Source: Achromobacter sp. Root83
GTDB lineage: Bacteria > Pseudomonadota > Gammaproteobacteria > Burkholderiales > Burkholderiaceae_B
Reading direction: 5' to 3'
DNA length: 64,000 nucleotides
Assembly: GCF_001428845.1 (NCBI RefSeq)
Contig: NZ_LMIU01000025.1
Span: 279,755-343,754 of the forward strand
In this document: piece after piece, positions 24,642 through 32,499 of the stretch
How positions within the stretch are numbered: the stretch's first letter is position 1
Layout of the letters: every line of letters starts with the position of its first letter
The notes under the pieces: model-generated
Told to the model about the DNA's origin: nothing
What the model saw: only the letters and a program-made list of their open reading frames with translations
Database searches by the model: none
Translations under genes and position numbers: made by a program

Positions 24642-25808
24642 ATGACGCCACCCATTATTCGACACCGCAGCGGCCCACCGGCCACCCCGCCCAACAACGA
24701 CAACCGGAATTCGCTCATTCTGGCTGTGGCGGTGCATTTGCTGCTGCTGGTCGCCCTGATCTTCGGCGTGAACTGGCGAACCGAGAACCCTGGCCCCGTC
24801 CAGGTGGAACTCTGGGCGGACGGCAACTCGCCCGACGAGCCGCCGCCCACGCCTCAGCCCGAGCCCCCGAAACCGCAGCCCAAGCCGCAGCCTCAGCCCG
24901 AGCCCGAAAAGGCGCCCGAGCCGCCGCCCCCGCCGCCGCCGCCTCCTCCGCCCGAGCCCGAACCGCAGGTTCAGCCCAAGACCGAGGAAGTCGACCCCGA
25001 GATCGCCATCCAGGAAGCCAAGAAAAAGCGCGAGCAGGAAGAAAAGGCGCGCCAGGCTGCCGAGGCCGCCAAGGAAAAGGCGCGTCTCGAAGAAGAGCGC
25101 AAGCAGGCCGAGCTGAAGGAAAAGAAGCGCCTGGAGCAAGAGCGCCAGGCTGCTGAAAAGGCCGCCGCCGAGAAGGCAGCCGCTGAGAAAGCCGCTGCCG
25201 AGAAGGTCGCCGCCGACAAGGCTGCCGCCGAGAAGAAGGCCAAGGACGACGCCGCCAAGAAGGCTGCCGCCGAAAAGGCCGCTGCTGAAAAGGCGGCCGC
25301 TGAAAAGGCCGAGAAGGCGGAAAAGGCCGAAAAGGCTGCCGCCGAGAAGGCCGCGGCTGAAAAGGCTGCCGCTGAAAAGGCCGCTGCCGAAAAGGCCGCC
25401 GCCGAGAAAGCCGCTGCCGCGAAGAAGGCCGCCGCCGACAAGGCGCTCAAGGACGCCTTCCGTAACGACGCGCTGGGCGCGGCCGGCATTCCGGGCGGCA
25501 CCGCCGACCGCAATCAGGCTGGCGGCGGACGCGACAGCGGGTATGGCGCCAAGGTCCGCGCCTGCGTGCAGCCGGGGGTGGCTTATCCGCCTCAGGCCCG
25601 CAGCGGATCGCAGAATCCGACGGCGCAATACCGGGTACAGTTAGGTTCTGACGGGAAGGTCAACGGCGTCACACTGACCAGTTCTTCGGGCAACGTCGGC
25701 TTTGACCGCGCGGTCGAGACCGGCATCCGCCGCTGCAACCCCTTCCCCAAGCCCTCGACGGGCCGCTATGAACCCATCATTGACGTTGTGTACAGAATGT
25801 ATGATTGA
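24642..25808 (+). CDS. tolA: Tol-Pal protein TolA
   Basis: A 388-residue periplasm-spanning protein. Domain I is a transmembrane helix at about residues 24-44 with the His of the Tol/TonB-type helix (AVHLLLLVAL). A Pro/Glu/Lys-rich stretch follows (about 60-110), then a long helical domain II made of AAAEK-type repeats to about residue 270. The C-terminal domain III begins at about residue 300, carries the conserved pair of cysteines (VRACVQPG, IRRCNPFP) and contacts Pal/TolB. I start at the ATG at 24642; a TTG 30 bases earlier is in frame but adds only basic residues. Confidence 0.94.
   Translation: MTPPIIRHRSGPPATPPNNDNRNSLILAVAVHLLLLVALIFGVNWRTENPGPVQVELWADGNSPDEPPPTPQPEPPKPQPKPQPQPEPEKAPEPPPPPPPPPPPEPEPQVQPKTEEVDPEIAIQEAKKKREQEEKARQAAEAAKEKARLEEERKQAELKEKKRLEQERQAAEKAAAEKAAAEKAAAEKVAADKAAAEKKAKDDAAKKAAAEKAAAEKAAAEKAEKAEKAEKAAAEKAAAEKAAAEKAAAEKAAAEKAAAAKKAAADKALKDAFRNDALGAAGIPGGTADRNQAGGGRDSGYGAKVRACVQPGVAYPPQARSGSQNPTAQYRVQLGSDGKVNGVTLTSSSGNVGFDRAVETGIRRCNPFPKPSTGRYEPIIDVVYRMYD
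25150..25445 (+). repeat. Coding tandem repeats of the TolA helical domain
   Basis: About twenty imperfect 12- to 15-base units encode AAAEK, AEKA and EKAEKA repeats. The run from 25147 onward reads GCCGCCGAGAAGGC with third-base variation. Such arrays are prone to length change by slippage while keeping frame, and the length of TolA domain II is known to vary between strains of many species. Confidence 0.8.
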
Positions 25809-25818
25809 CAGGAGATTG

Positions 25819-27147
25819 ATGAATATGACTCCCGCTTATAGCCGACGAGTACCCCCCTTCGCTCTCTGGCGATCGTATGGACTCGGGCTGCTGATGGTGG
25901 CATTGGCCTGCCTGATGGCCATGAAGCCCGCCCATGCGCAGCTACGCGTCGATATTTCCGGCACCGGGGCAACCCAATATCCGGTGGCCATCGCTGATTT
26001 CGCCGTCGATGACACCCACGGCCGCGCGCTGGCCGAAGTGATCCGCGCCGACCTGACCCGCACGGGCCAGTTCCGCCTGATCAACGCCGCCGGCTCCGGC
26101 CTGAACGTCGATTCCCCCATTGCCCACGACGACTGGCGTGGCAAGGGCGCCGACTTCATCGCCTACGGCAGCATCACCCGTGGGGCCGACGGCCGCTACG
26201 ACGTTCGCTACCGCCTGGCCGATACGGTCAAGAAGGCGCAACTGGACGGCGTGGCATTTTCCGGCACGGAGCAGGAACTGCGCCGCGTCGCCCACCAGAT
26301 CGCTGACCGCATCTACGAAAAGATCACCGGCGTTCGCGGCGTGTTCTCTACCCGTATTGCGTATGTGCTGAAGAAAGGCGCCACCTACGAACTGCAGGTC
26401 GCCGATGCCGACGGCCAGAATCCGCAGGTCGCCCTGCGTTCGCGCGAGCCGATCATCTCGCCGGCCTGGTCGCCCGATGGCGCGAAGCTCGCCTATGTGA
26501 GCTTCGAGTCCGGCAAGCCTGTCGTCTACGTGCACACATTGGCTACCAGCGCCCGCGCTCCCGTCGCCAACTTCAAGGGCAACAACAGCGCACCCGGCTG
26601 GTCGCCCGACGGCGGCAAGCTTGCGGTGGCGCTGACTCGTGACGGTTTGTCGCAAATTTACGTCGTTAATGCGGCCGACGGATCGAATCCGACCCGAGTT
26701 ACGCGTTCTCCCGGGATTGACACCGAACCGAGCTTTACGCCCGACGGCGCTTCCATTATCTTTACGAGTGACCGCAGCGGCGGGCCGCAAATCTATCAGA
26801 CCGGCTCGACAGGCGGCGAAGCTCGCCGTCTCACGTTTAATGGTGGTTACAACATATCACCCCGAATTTCCCCCGATGGATCGACGCTGCTGTACGTTGC
26901 AAGACGAGACGGCGCGTTTCGAATCGCATCCTTGAACCTGTCCACTGGCGCCGAAGCCTTGCTGACTGATGGTCGTGACGATCAGTCGCCTAGCTTTGCG
27001 CCAAACGGCATGCAAGTCCTTTACGCCGCCATCCAAAATGGACGTAGCGTGCTTGCTGGTGTATCGAGCGATGGCCGCGTACGACAGACGCTTTCGGTAC
27101 TGAACGGGGAAATACGTGAACCGACTTGGGGCCCATTTACCCGATAA
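25819..27147 (+). CDS. tolB: Tol-Pal periplasmic beta-propeller protein TolB
   Basis: A 442-residue precursor with a signal peptide (RSYGLGLLMVALACLMAM core, cleavage near AHA-QLRV at about residue 40). The N-terminal TolB domain (about 41-170) is followed by a six-bladed propeller of WSPDG/FTPDG/ISPDG/FAPNG repeats that binds Pal. I start at the ATG at 25819 just after CAGGAG; an ATG two codons later is also possible. The region from about 26640 to 27120 uses noticeably more A/T-ending codons than the rest of the operon. tolA ends 11 bases before. Confidence 0.94.
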   Translation: MNMTPAYSRRVPPFALWRSYGLGLLMVALACLMAMKPAHAQLRVDISGTGATQYPVAIADFAVDDTHGRALAEVIRADLTRTGQFRLINAAGSGLNVDSPIAHDDWRGKGADFIAYGSITRGADGRYDVRYRLADTVKKAQLDGVAFSGTEQELRRVAHQIADRIYEKITGVRGVFSTRIAYVLKKGATYELQVADADGQNPQVALRSREPIISPAWSPDGAKLAYVSFESGKPVVYVHTLATSARAPVANFKGNNSAPGWSPDGGKLAVALTRDGLSQIYVVNAADGSNPTRVTRSPGIDTEPSFTPDGASIIFTSDRSGGPQIYQTGSTGGEARRLTFNGGYNISPRISPDGSTLLYVARRDGAFRIASLNLSTGAEALLTDGRDDQSPSFAPNGMQVLYAAIQNGRSVLAGVSSDGRVRQTLSVLNGEIREPTWGPFTR

Positions 27148-27178
27148 CACGTGTGACTCTCTTTGCAAAGGAACTATC

Positions 27179-27679
27179 ATGAAGTCGCGCATTGCCAAAA
27201 GCCTAACCATCGCCGCTCTGGCCGCCACCCTGGCAGCTTGCAGCTCCGTCCCTCTCGACGATAAAGCGGGTCAGGGCGGAGGCGCTGGCCAAGGATCCTC
27301 GGCCTCTGGCCAGATCCTTGATCCCTTTAATCCCCAAAGCATCCTGGCGCAACAGCGCTCGGTGTACTTTGATTTCGACAGCTACACCGTGTCGGACCAA
27401 TACCGCGGCCTGGTCGAAACCCACGCCAAGTACCTGGCCTCGCACCAACAGCAGAAGGTCAAGATCGAAGGCAACACCGACGAACGTGGCGGTGCTGAGT
27501 ACAACCTGGCCCTGGGCCAGCGTCGTGCCGACGCCGTGCGTCGCATGATGACCCTGCTGGGCGTCAGCGACAACCAGATCGAAACCATCAGCTTCGGCAA
27601 AGAAAAGCCGCGCTCGACGGGTACGACTGAAGCCGACTTTGCCGAAAACCGCCGCGCCGATATCAACTATCTGCGTTAA
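27179..27679 (+). CDS. pal: Peptidoglycan-associated lipoprotein Pal
   Basis: A 166-residue outer-membrane lipoprotein. The lipobox LAAC gives lipidated Cys21, then a Gly/Ser-rich linker, then an OmpA-like peptidoglycan-binding domain from about residue 60. That domain has VYFDFDSYTV, EGNTDERGGAEYNLALGQRRA and FAENRRADINYLR. It anchors the outer membrane to the wall and is the end point of the TolA-TolB relay. AAAGGA precedes the ATG at 27179. A terminator hairpin follows at 27709. Confidence 0.96.
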   Translation: MKSRIAKSLTIAALAATLAACSSVPLDDKAGQGGGAGQGSSASGQILDPFNPQSILAQQRSVYFDFDSYTVSDQYRGLVETHAKYLASHQQQKVKIEGNTDERGGAEYNLALGQRRADAVRRMMTLLGVSDNQIETISFGKEKPRSTGTTEADFAENRRADINYLR

Positions 27680-27708
27680 GCTTTTCGCTTAGTCTAGAGC
27701 CCTACCAC

Positions 27709-27748
27709 GCGTCGGGACGGTCAGCCGGCCGTCCCGACGCTTGTTTTT
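27709..27748 (+). terminator. Hairpin terminator between pal and cpoB
   Basis: GCGTCGGGACGG (27709-27720), loop TCAGCCGG, CCGTCCCGACGC (27729-27740), then TTGTTTTT. Twelve perfect pairs make it strong, so cpoB and the ABC genes downstream either depend on read-through or have their own promoter in the remaining 18 bases or inside the hairpin region. Confidence 0.85.
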
Positions 27749-27765
27749 ATACCCGGGAAATATTC

Positions 27766-28455
27766 ATGCGCGATAACGTTCTGTCCCTGCGTCCCCTGAT
27801 TGTGGCCACTGGTCTGGTGCTTGCCGCCCTGACCGCGCCCGCTCACGCTTTTTCCGATGATGAGGCCCGCAAGGCCATCCTGGATTTGCGCCAGCAGGTT
27901 CAGCAGCAGAACGAGCAAAGCCAGCGCGCCAAGCTACAACTGGCAGACCAGATTCAGGCCTTGCAACAGGAAGTCGCCCAATTGCGCGACCAGCTCGAAC
28001 TGGTGTCGCGCCAGCAGCCCAGCGCCAAGCCGGGCGCCGCTGCGGGCGGTTCGAACCCGCCGGGCGCGTCCGCCGGAGACCCCCAGGAACAATCCGCCTA
28101 TGACGGCGCCATGGACCTGTTCCGCAAAGGCCAGTACAAGGATGCGGCCGAATCGCTGGCCGCCTTCACCGCGCTTTATCCGAACAGCCAGCTTGCCCCC
28201 AGCGCCCAGTTCTACCAGGGCAGCAGCCGCTACGCGCTGAAGGACTTCAAGGGCACCATCGAGCAGTTGAACGCCATGGTCCAGAAAGCCCCGGACAATG
28301 CCCGCGCCCCTGACGCCCTGTTGATCATCGCCGGCAGCCAGATCGAACTGAACAACCGCGCCGGCGCCAAGGCGACGTTGCAGCGTATCGTCCGCGACTA
28401 CCCGACCACGCCGGCCGCCAGCACGGCCAAGAGCCGGCTGCAACTGCTGCAGTAA
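27766..28455 (+). CDS. cpoB: Cell division coordinator CpoB (YbgF)
   Basis: A 229-residue periplasmic protein. The signal peptide ends near AHA-FSDDE (about residue 28). An N-terminal coiled coil (about 30-85, Gln-rich heptads), a Pro/Gly linker and three TPR-like helices follow (AMDLFRKGQYKDAAESL, SRYALKDFKGTIEQL, SQIELNNRAGAKATL). It links peptidoglycan synthesis to Tol-driven outer-membrane constriction. Its stop overlaps the start of an ABC permease gene (TAATG), an unusual neighbour. Confidence 0.94.
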   Translation: MRDNVLSLRPLIVATGLVLAALTAPAHAFSDDEARKAILDLRQQVQQQNEQSQRAKLQLADQIQALQQEVAQLRDQLELVSRQQPSAKPGAAAGGSNPPGASAGDPQEQSAYDGAMDLFRKGQYKDAAESLAAFTALYPNSQLAPSAQFYQGSSRYALKDFKGTIEQLNAMVQKAPDNARAPDALLIIAGSQIELNNRAGAKATLQRIVRDYPTTPAASTAKSRLQLLQ

Positions 28456-29498
28456 TGCGGCAAGCCGCAAGCGCGGTCGCCGCGTACCGGCACATCCTTC
28501 GCCGCCGGGCAGGGCTTATCGCCCTGCTCCTGGCGGCGATTTTCATTGCGCTACTGATCGACTTCACCGTGGGCCCGTCGGGCCTGCCGTGGCGCGACCT
28601 CTGGCAGACCCTGACTTCCCCCGCCCAGGCAGATCCGACCTACCGTGTGATCGTCTGGGATATCCGCCTGCCTTCGGCCCTGATGGCCGCGCTGGTGGGG
28701 ATGGCGCTGGGACTGGCGGGCGCAGAGATGCAGACCATCCTGAACAATCCGCTGGCAAGTCCGTTCACGCTGGGCGTGTCATCGGCCGCCGCGTTCGGCG
28801 CGTCGCTGGCGATCGTGCTGCAACTGGGCCTGCCGGGCATCGCGGGCGCCTGGCTGATAGCGGCCAACGCCTTTTTGTTCGCCTTGCTGGCGGCGCTGCT
28901 GCTGGACGCCGTGGCCCGATGGGGCGGCATGAATACGTCGGGCGTGGTGCTGTTCGGCATCGCCATGGTGTTTACCTTCAATGCGCTGGTGTCGCTGGTG
29001 CAATTCACGGCCAGCGCAGAAGCCCTGCAGAATCTGGTGTTCTGGACGATGGGCAGCCTGGCGCGTTCGAGCTGGTGGACCGTCGGCGTGCTGGCGCTGG
29101 CATTCGCGCTTGCCCTGCCCATGGCCATGCGGCAATCCTGGAAGCTGACCGCGCTGCGCCTGGGCGAAGACCGCGCCGCGAGCTTCGGCGTGGACGTGCG
29201 CCGCGTGCGGGTCGGGGCGCTGGCGCGGGTAAGCCTGCTGTCGGCGCTGGCCGTGGCCTTCGTCGGCACCATCGGCTTCATCGGCCTGGTCGCGCCGCAT
29301 ATCGCGCGCCGGCTCTTTGGCGAGGACCACCGGTTCTATCTGCCGGGCAGCGCGCTGGTGGGCGCGGTGATCCTGTCGCTGGCCTCCATCGCATCCAAGA
29401 ACCTCGTGCCCGGCGTCGTCGTGCCGGTGGGCATCGTGACAGCCTTGGTGGGCATTCCCTTCTTCGTGTCCGTCGTGCTGCGCAGGCAACTGCCATGA
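28455..29498 (+). CDS. FecCD/BtuC-family ABC transporter permease
   Basis: A 347-residue inner-membrane permease of the iron-siderophore/haem/cobalamin class. About nine to ten hydrophobic segments are seen. Hallmarks are the early IRLPSALMAALVGMALGLAGAEMQTILNNPLASPFTLGVSSAAAFGA block, here in two adjacent pieces, and the C-terminal coupling helix region GTIGFIGLVAPHIARRLFGEDHRF. It is translationally coupled to cpoB upstream and to its ATPase downstream (ATGA). No periplasmic binding protein or TonB-dependent receptor is in the window, so the substrate remains open. Confidence 0.93.
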   Translation: MRQAASAVAAYRHILRRRAGLIALLLAAIFIALLIDFTVGPSGLPWRDLWQTLTSPAQADPTYRVIVWDIRLPSALMAALVGMALGLAGAEMQTILNNPLASPFTLGVSSAAAFGASLAIVLQLGLPGIAGAWLIAANAFLFALLAALLLDAVARWGGMNTSGVVLFGIAMVFTFNALVSLVQFTASAEALQNLVFWTMGSLARSSWWTVGVLALAFALALPMAMRQSWKLTALRLGEDRAASFGVDVRRVRVGALARVSLLSALAVAFVGTIGFIGLVAPHIARRLFGEDHRFYLPGSALVGAVILSLASIASKNLVPGVVVPVGIVTALVGIPFFVSVVLRRQLP

Positions 29499-30307
29499 CG
29501 GCCCCCGCCGACGCGTTGCGCAAGCCCGAACTGGCCGTGGAGGGCCTCACGGCCGGATACGGACGCCAGGACGTCCTGCACGGCCTGTCGATACCCGCAC
29601 TGGCGGCGGGCGAAGTCACGGCGCTGCTGGGGCCGAACGGCAGCGGCAAATCGACCCTGCTCAAGGCCGTGGCCGGCCTGGTCCGCGCGCGCGCCGGCCG
29701 GGCATCGCTCGACGGCCTGGACCTGACCCGCCTGAATCACGGCGAACGCGCCCGCCATGTGGTGTACCTGCCCCAAAGCCTGCCGGCGGCCGTGCATCTG
29801 CGGGTGTTCGAGTCGGTGCTGGTGGCGGCCAGGGCCAGCGACCGCGTGGCGGGTCCCGTGGATCTGCAGGCCATCGACCGGCTGCTGGAACGGCTGGGCA
29901 TCGGGCATCTGGCGCTGCATTACCTGGACGCGCTGTCCGGCGGACAGAAGCAGTTGGTGGGCCTGGCGCAGGCGCTGATCCGCCATCCCCGCGTGCTGCT
30001 GCTGGACGAGCCCCTGTCGGCGCTGGACCTGAATTACCAGTTCCACGTCATGCGGCTTTTGAAACAGGAAACCCGGGACCACGGCCTGATCAGTCTGATC
30101 GTCCTGCATGATCTGAACGTGGCGCTGCAGCACGCCGATCAGGCCGTGATGATCCACGAGGGGCGGCTGCACGCCGCGGGCGCGCCCGCCGACGTGATCA
30201 CGCCGGCCTCACTGGCGGCGGTTTATAGCGTGCAGGCACGGGTGGAGGCCTGCTCCCTGGGAAGGCGGCAGGTGCTGATCGACGGACTGGACGAGCACCC
30301 CGGATGA
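29495..30307 (+). CDS. ABC transporter ATP-binding protein (FepC/BtuD class)
   Basis: A 270-residue ATPase. Walker A is GPNGSGKST, the signature LSGGQKQLVGLAQAL, Walker B VLLLDEPLSALD and the switch histidine lies in VLHDLNVAL. It energises the FecCD-type permease encoded just upstream, with which it overlaps by four bases. The ATG at 29495 is chosen from that overlap and homology; the longer open frame begins inside the permease gene and is not real. Confidence 0.94.
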   Translation: MTAPADALRKPELAVEGLTAGYGRQDVLHGLSIPALAAGEVTALLGPNGSGKSTLLKAVAGLVRARAGRASLDGLDLTRLNHGERARHVVYLPQSLPAAVHLRVFESVLVAARASDRVAGPVDLQAIDRLLERLGIGHLALHYLDALSGGQKQLVGLAQALIRHPRVLLLDEPLSALDLNYQFHVMRLLKQETRDHGLISLIVLHDLNVALQHADQAVMIHEGRLHAAGAPADVITPASLAAVYSVQARVEACSLGRRQVLIDGLDEHPG

Positions 30308-30325
30308 TCCGCGGCCCTGCCGCGA

Positions 30326-30823
30326 TCAGGCGCGCTGGGCCACGTCCACCACCGGTGCGCCGGTCATGCCCGCCAGTTGCGCCGGCGTCAGGTTGAACAC
30401 GGCGTGCGGGTGGCCGGCGGCGGCCCACAGGCTGTCGTAATTGAACAGGTCCGCATCCAGCAGCATCACCGGCTTGACCGCATGGCCGATGGGGCAGACG
30501 CCGCCGATTGCGTAGCCGGTCATGTCGCGCACGAACTTGGCGTCTGCCTTGGCCAGCGCGCCCACTTGCGCCGCCACCTTGGTCTCGTCCACGCGGTTGG
30601 CGCCGCTGGCGATGACGAGCACCGGGGCGTTGTCGGCGGCGCGCCGGAATATGATGGACTTGGCGATCTGGGCGACCTCGCAGCCCAGCCCCGCCGCCGC
30701 TTCCGCCGAGGTCTTGCCCGTTTGGGGCAAAACCACCACGGGTTTGTCGTGCCCCAGTTCCAGCAACAGGCGGGCCACGCGCTGGGCGGATTCGGGCAAG
30801 GCGGCAAGAGACTCTGGGGACAT
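30326..30823 (-). CDS. YbaK/prolyl-tRNA editing-type deacylase
   Basis: A 165-residue single-domain protein of the YbaK/ProX family. The catalytic lysine is probably Lys55 (EVAQIAKSIIFRR), and the GGVCPIGH motif near residue 110 forms the substrate pocket. Such enzymes hydrolyse misacylated tRNAs, for instance Cys- or Ala-tRNA-Pro. The gene is convergent with the ABC ATPase and lies 7.3 kb from proS, whose own INS editing domain is intact, so this would be an extra editing activity. The exact subfamily (YbaK, ProXp) is not assignable by eye. Confidence 0.88.
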   Translation of the reverse strand: MSPESLAALPESAQRVARLLLELGHDKPVVVLPQTGKTSAEAAAGLGCEVAQIAKSIIFRRAADNAPVLVIASGANRVDETKVAAQVGALAKADAKFVRDMTGYAIGGVCPIGHAVKPVMLLDADLFNYDSLWAAAGHPHAVFNLTPAQLAGMTGAPVVDVAQRA

Positions 30824-30963
30824 CTGGGTGAACTCCGTTCAAGGGCTCGGGCGCGCGGACCCCGCGCCCGCACAGGCTGGAGCCGAGTTTATCAGCGTCG
30901 AACGGCGTCACCGTCCAGCCACGCCGGGCTAGAATGCGGACCTGGCTTTCCCTCCCGACCTCC

Positions 30964-31773
30964 ATGCGTTCCGAACCCGTCCTGCCCCTGCAAACCGCGC
31001 CTATCGGCGGTTATGCCATGTCATACACCGAATTCGGCAGCGGCACGCCCCTGGTGCTGGTGCATGGATCGCTGTCCGACAGCCGCTACTGGAAGTCGCA
31101 GATGGCGCCGCTGGGGCAGTCGTTCCGCGTGCTGGCCGTGTGCCTGCGCCGGTACTGGCCCGAAGCCTGGGATGGCGAAGGCGACGGCTTTTCCATCGGG
31201 CAGCATGCCAGCGACGTGCTGGAGTTCATCGACACGGTGGCGGGCGGCCCGGCCCATCTGGTGGGCCATTCCCGCGGCGGACGGGTCGTGCTGGAGGCGG
31301 CGCTACGCCAGCCGGACGCCCTGCGCAGCCTGACGCTGGCCGACCCCGGCCTGCCTCTGCCCGGCGGCGGCGACGAGCGTGGCGGCTTTCGCCAGCGCGC
31401 GCTGGCGCTGATCCGCCAGGGCGAAATCGAAGAAGGCCTGGCGCTATTCGTGGACACCGTGACCGGACCGGACACCTGGCACCGCATGGTGCCGTGGTTC
31501 AAGGAGATGGTGCGCGACAACGTCGGCACGCTCTTCGGCCAGGCGCTCGAAAAGCCCGAACCCCTCACGCCGCAACAGATCGGCGGGCTGACGATACCTG
31601 TCCTGCTGATCGGCGGCGCGCTGAGTCCGGCGCCCTACCCGGCCGTGCTGGACGCGCTGTCGCAATGGCTGCCGCATGCCCATCGCGTGACCATCACCGG
31701 CTCGTCGCACGGCATGAACCTGGGCAATCCGCGCGCCTTCAATGGCGCCATCCAGGAATTCATCGGGGGCTGA
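30964..31773 (+). CDS. Alpha/beta hydrolase
   Basis: A 269-residue soluble hydrolase. The oxyanion region is LVLVHGSLSDS, the nucleophile Ser103 in LVGHSRGGRV, and the catalytic His lies in GSSHGMNLGN near the C-terminus. The cap region between about residues 125 and 200 is helical. I choose the ATG at 30964. The family is broad (esterases, haloperoxidase-like and C-C hydrolases) and the substrate cannot be named. It ends 12 bases from the convergent Lrp gene. Confidence 0.85.
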   Translation: MRSEPVLPLQTAPIGGYAMSYTEFGSGTPLVLVHGSLSDSRYWKSQMAPLGQSFRVLAVCLRRYWPEAWDGEGDGFSIGQHASDVLEFIDTVAGGPAHLVGHSRGGRVVLEAALRQPDALRSLTLADPGLPLPGGGDERGGFRQRALALIRQGEIEEGLALFVDTVTGPDTWHRMVPWFKEMVRDNVGTLFGQALEKPEPLTPQQIGGLTIPVLLIGGALSPAPYPAVLDALSQWLPHAHRVTITGSSHGMNLGNPRAFNGAIQEFIGG

Positions 31774-31785
31774 GACCCCTGCCCG

Positions 31786-32256
31786 TCAGGGTTCGACCGA
31801 AGGCGTGTGCTTCAGACGGCGCAGCACGAATGTGGAGCGGCTATGCCGCACGCCGCGCAGCTTGTACAGGCGTTTGCGCAGGAATTCCTCGTAGCCCTCG
31901 GTGCCCGCCACGGCCACCTTGATCAGGTAGTCGTACTCGCCCGTCACCAGAAAGGCTTCGACTACCTCCGGCAGGCGGGTGATCTCTTCGCCGAAGCGCG
32001 CCAGCGTCTCGTCGTCGTGATGCTCCAGCGTCACTTCGATCATCACCGTATCCGGCAAACCCAGCGCCTTCTGGTTCAGCAAGGCCGCATAGCCTTCGAT
32101 CACCCCCGCCTCTTCCAGCGCCTTGACCCGGTTCCAGCAGGGCGTGGGCGACAGGCCGACCCGCTCGGCCAGTTTCAGGTTGGTGAGCCGCCCGTCCGCG
32201 CGCAGGGCGCGCAGGATCTTGCGGTCGGTTTCGTCGATTTTGGGCGGATTGGACAT
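31786..32256 (-). CDS. Lrp/AsnC-family regulator divergent from an EamA exporter
   Basis: A 156-residue Lrp-type protein. The helix-turn-helix is at residues about 8-55 (IDETDRKILRALRADGRLTN, GLSPTPCWNRVKALEEAGVI), followed by a RAM domain. It is divergent from a drug/metabolite exporter gene with AT-rich palindromes between them. Lrp regulators beside EamA or LysE exporters typically control amino acid export, so this pair may form an amino-acid-responsive efflux unit. Confidence 0.92.
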   Translation of the reverse strand: MSNPPKIDETDRKILRALRADGRLTNLKLAERVGLSPTPCWNRVKALEEAGVIEGYAALLNQKALGLPDTVMIEVTLEHHDDETLARFGEEITRLPEVVEAFLVTGEYDYLIKVAVAGTEGYEEFLRKRLYKLRGVRHSRSTFVLRRLKHTPSVEP

Positions 32257-32272
32257 GATGGCGGGTAAAAAA

Positions 32273-32325
32273 AGAGAATATCTCTGTAATAAACAATTTT
32301 ACAGGAAGTATATTTTTCAAAATAC
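32273..32325. promoter_or_regulatory. AT-rich palindromes between Lrp and EamA genes
   Basis: AGAGA-ATA-TCTCT (32273-32285) and GTATATTTTTCAAAATAC (32308-32325, arms GTAT/TTTT and AAAA/TAC) lie in an AT-rich island within otherwise GC-rich DNA. Their centres are about 37 bases apart. They are likely Lrp-type operators. Confidence 0.45.
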
Positions 32326-32499
32326 GGTGATCCGGCGTGATTCAGGAAACCTATTTTGTCCGGCCGCCCGTAGACTTTCCAGCAAGACGGGCACATATCC
32401 CGCCCGTCGGTTTTCGGCGTTCACGCTGCGGCACAACCCGGCGCCAGCGCCGCAGTTCCCACGCAGCAATCCGCGCGCCGATCCGCGCGGCTGGAAACC

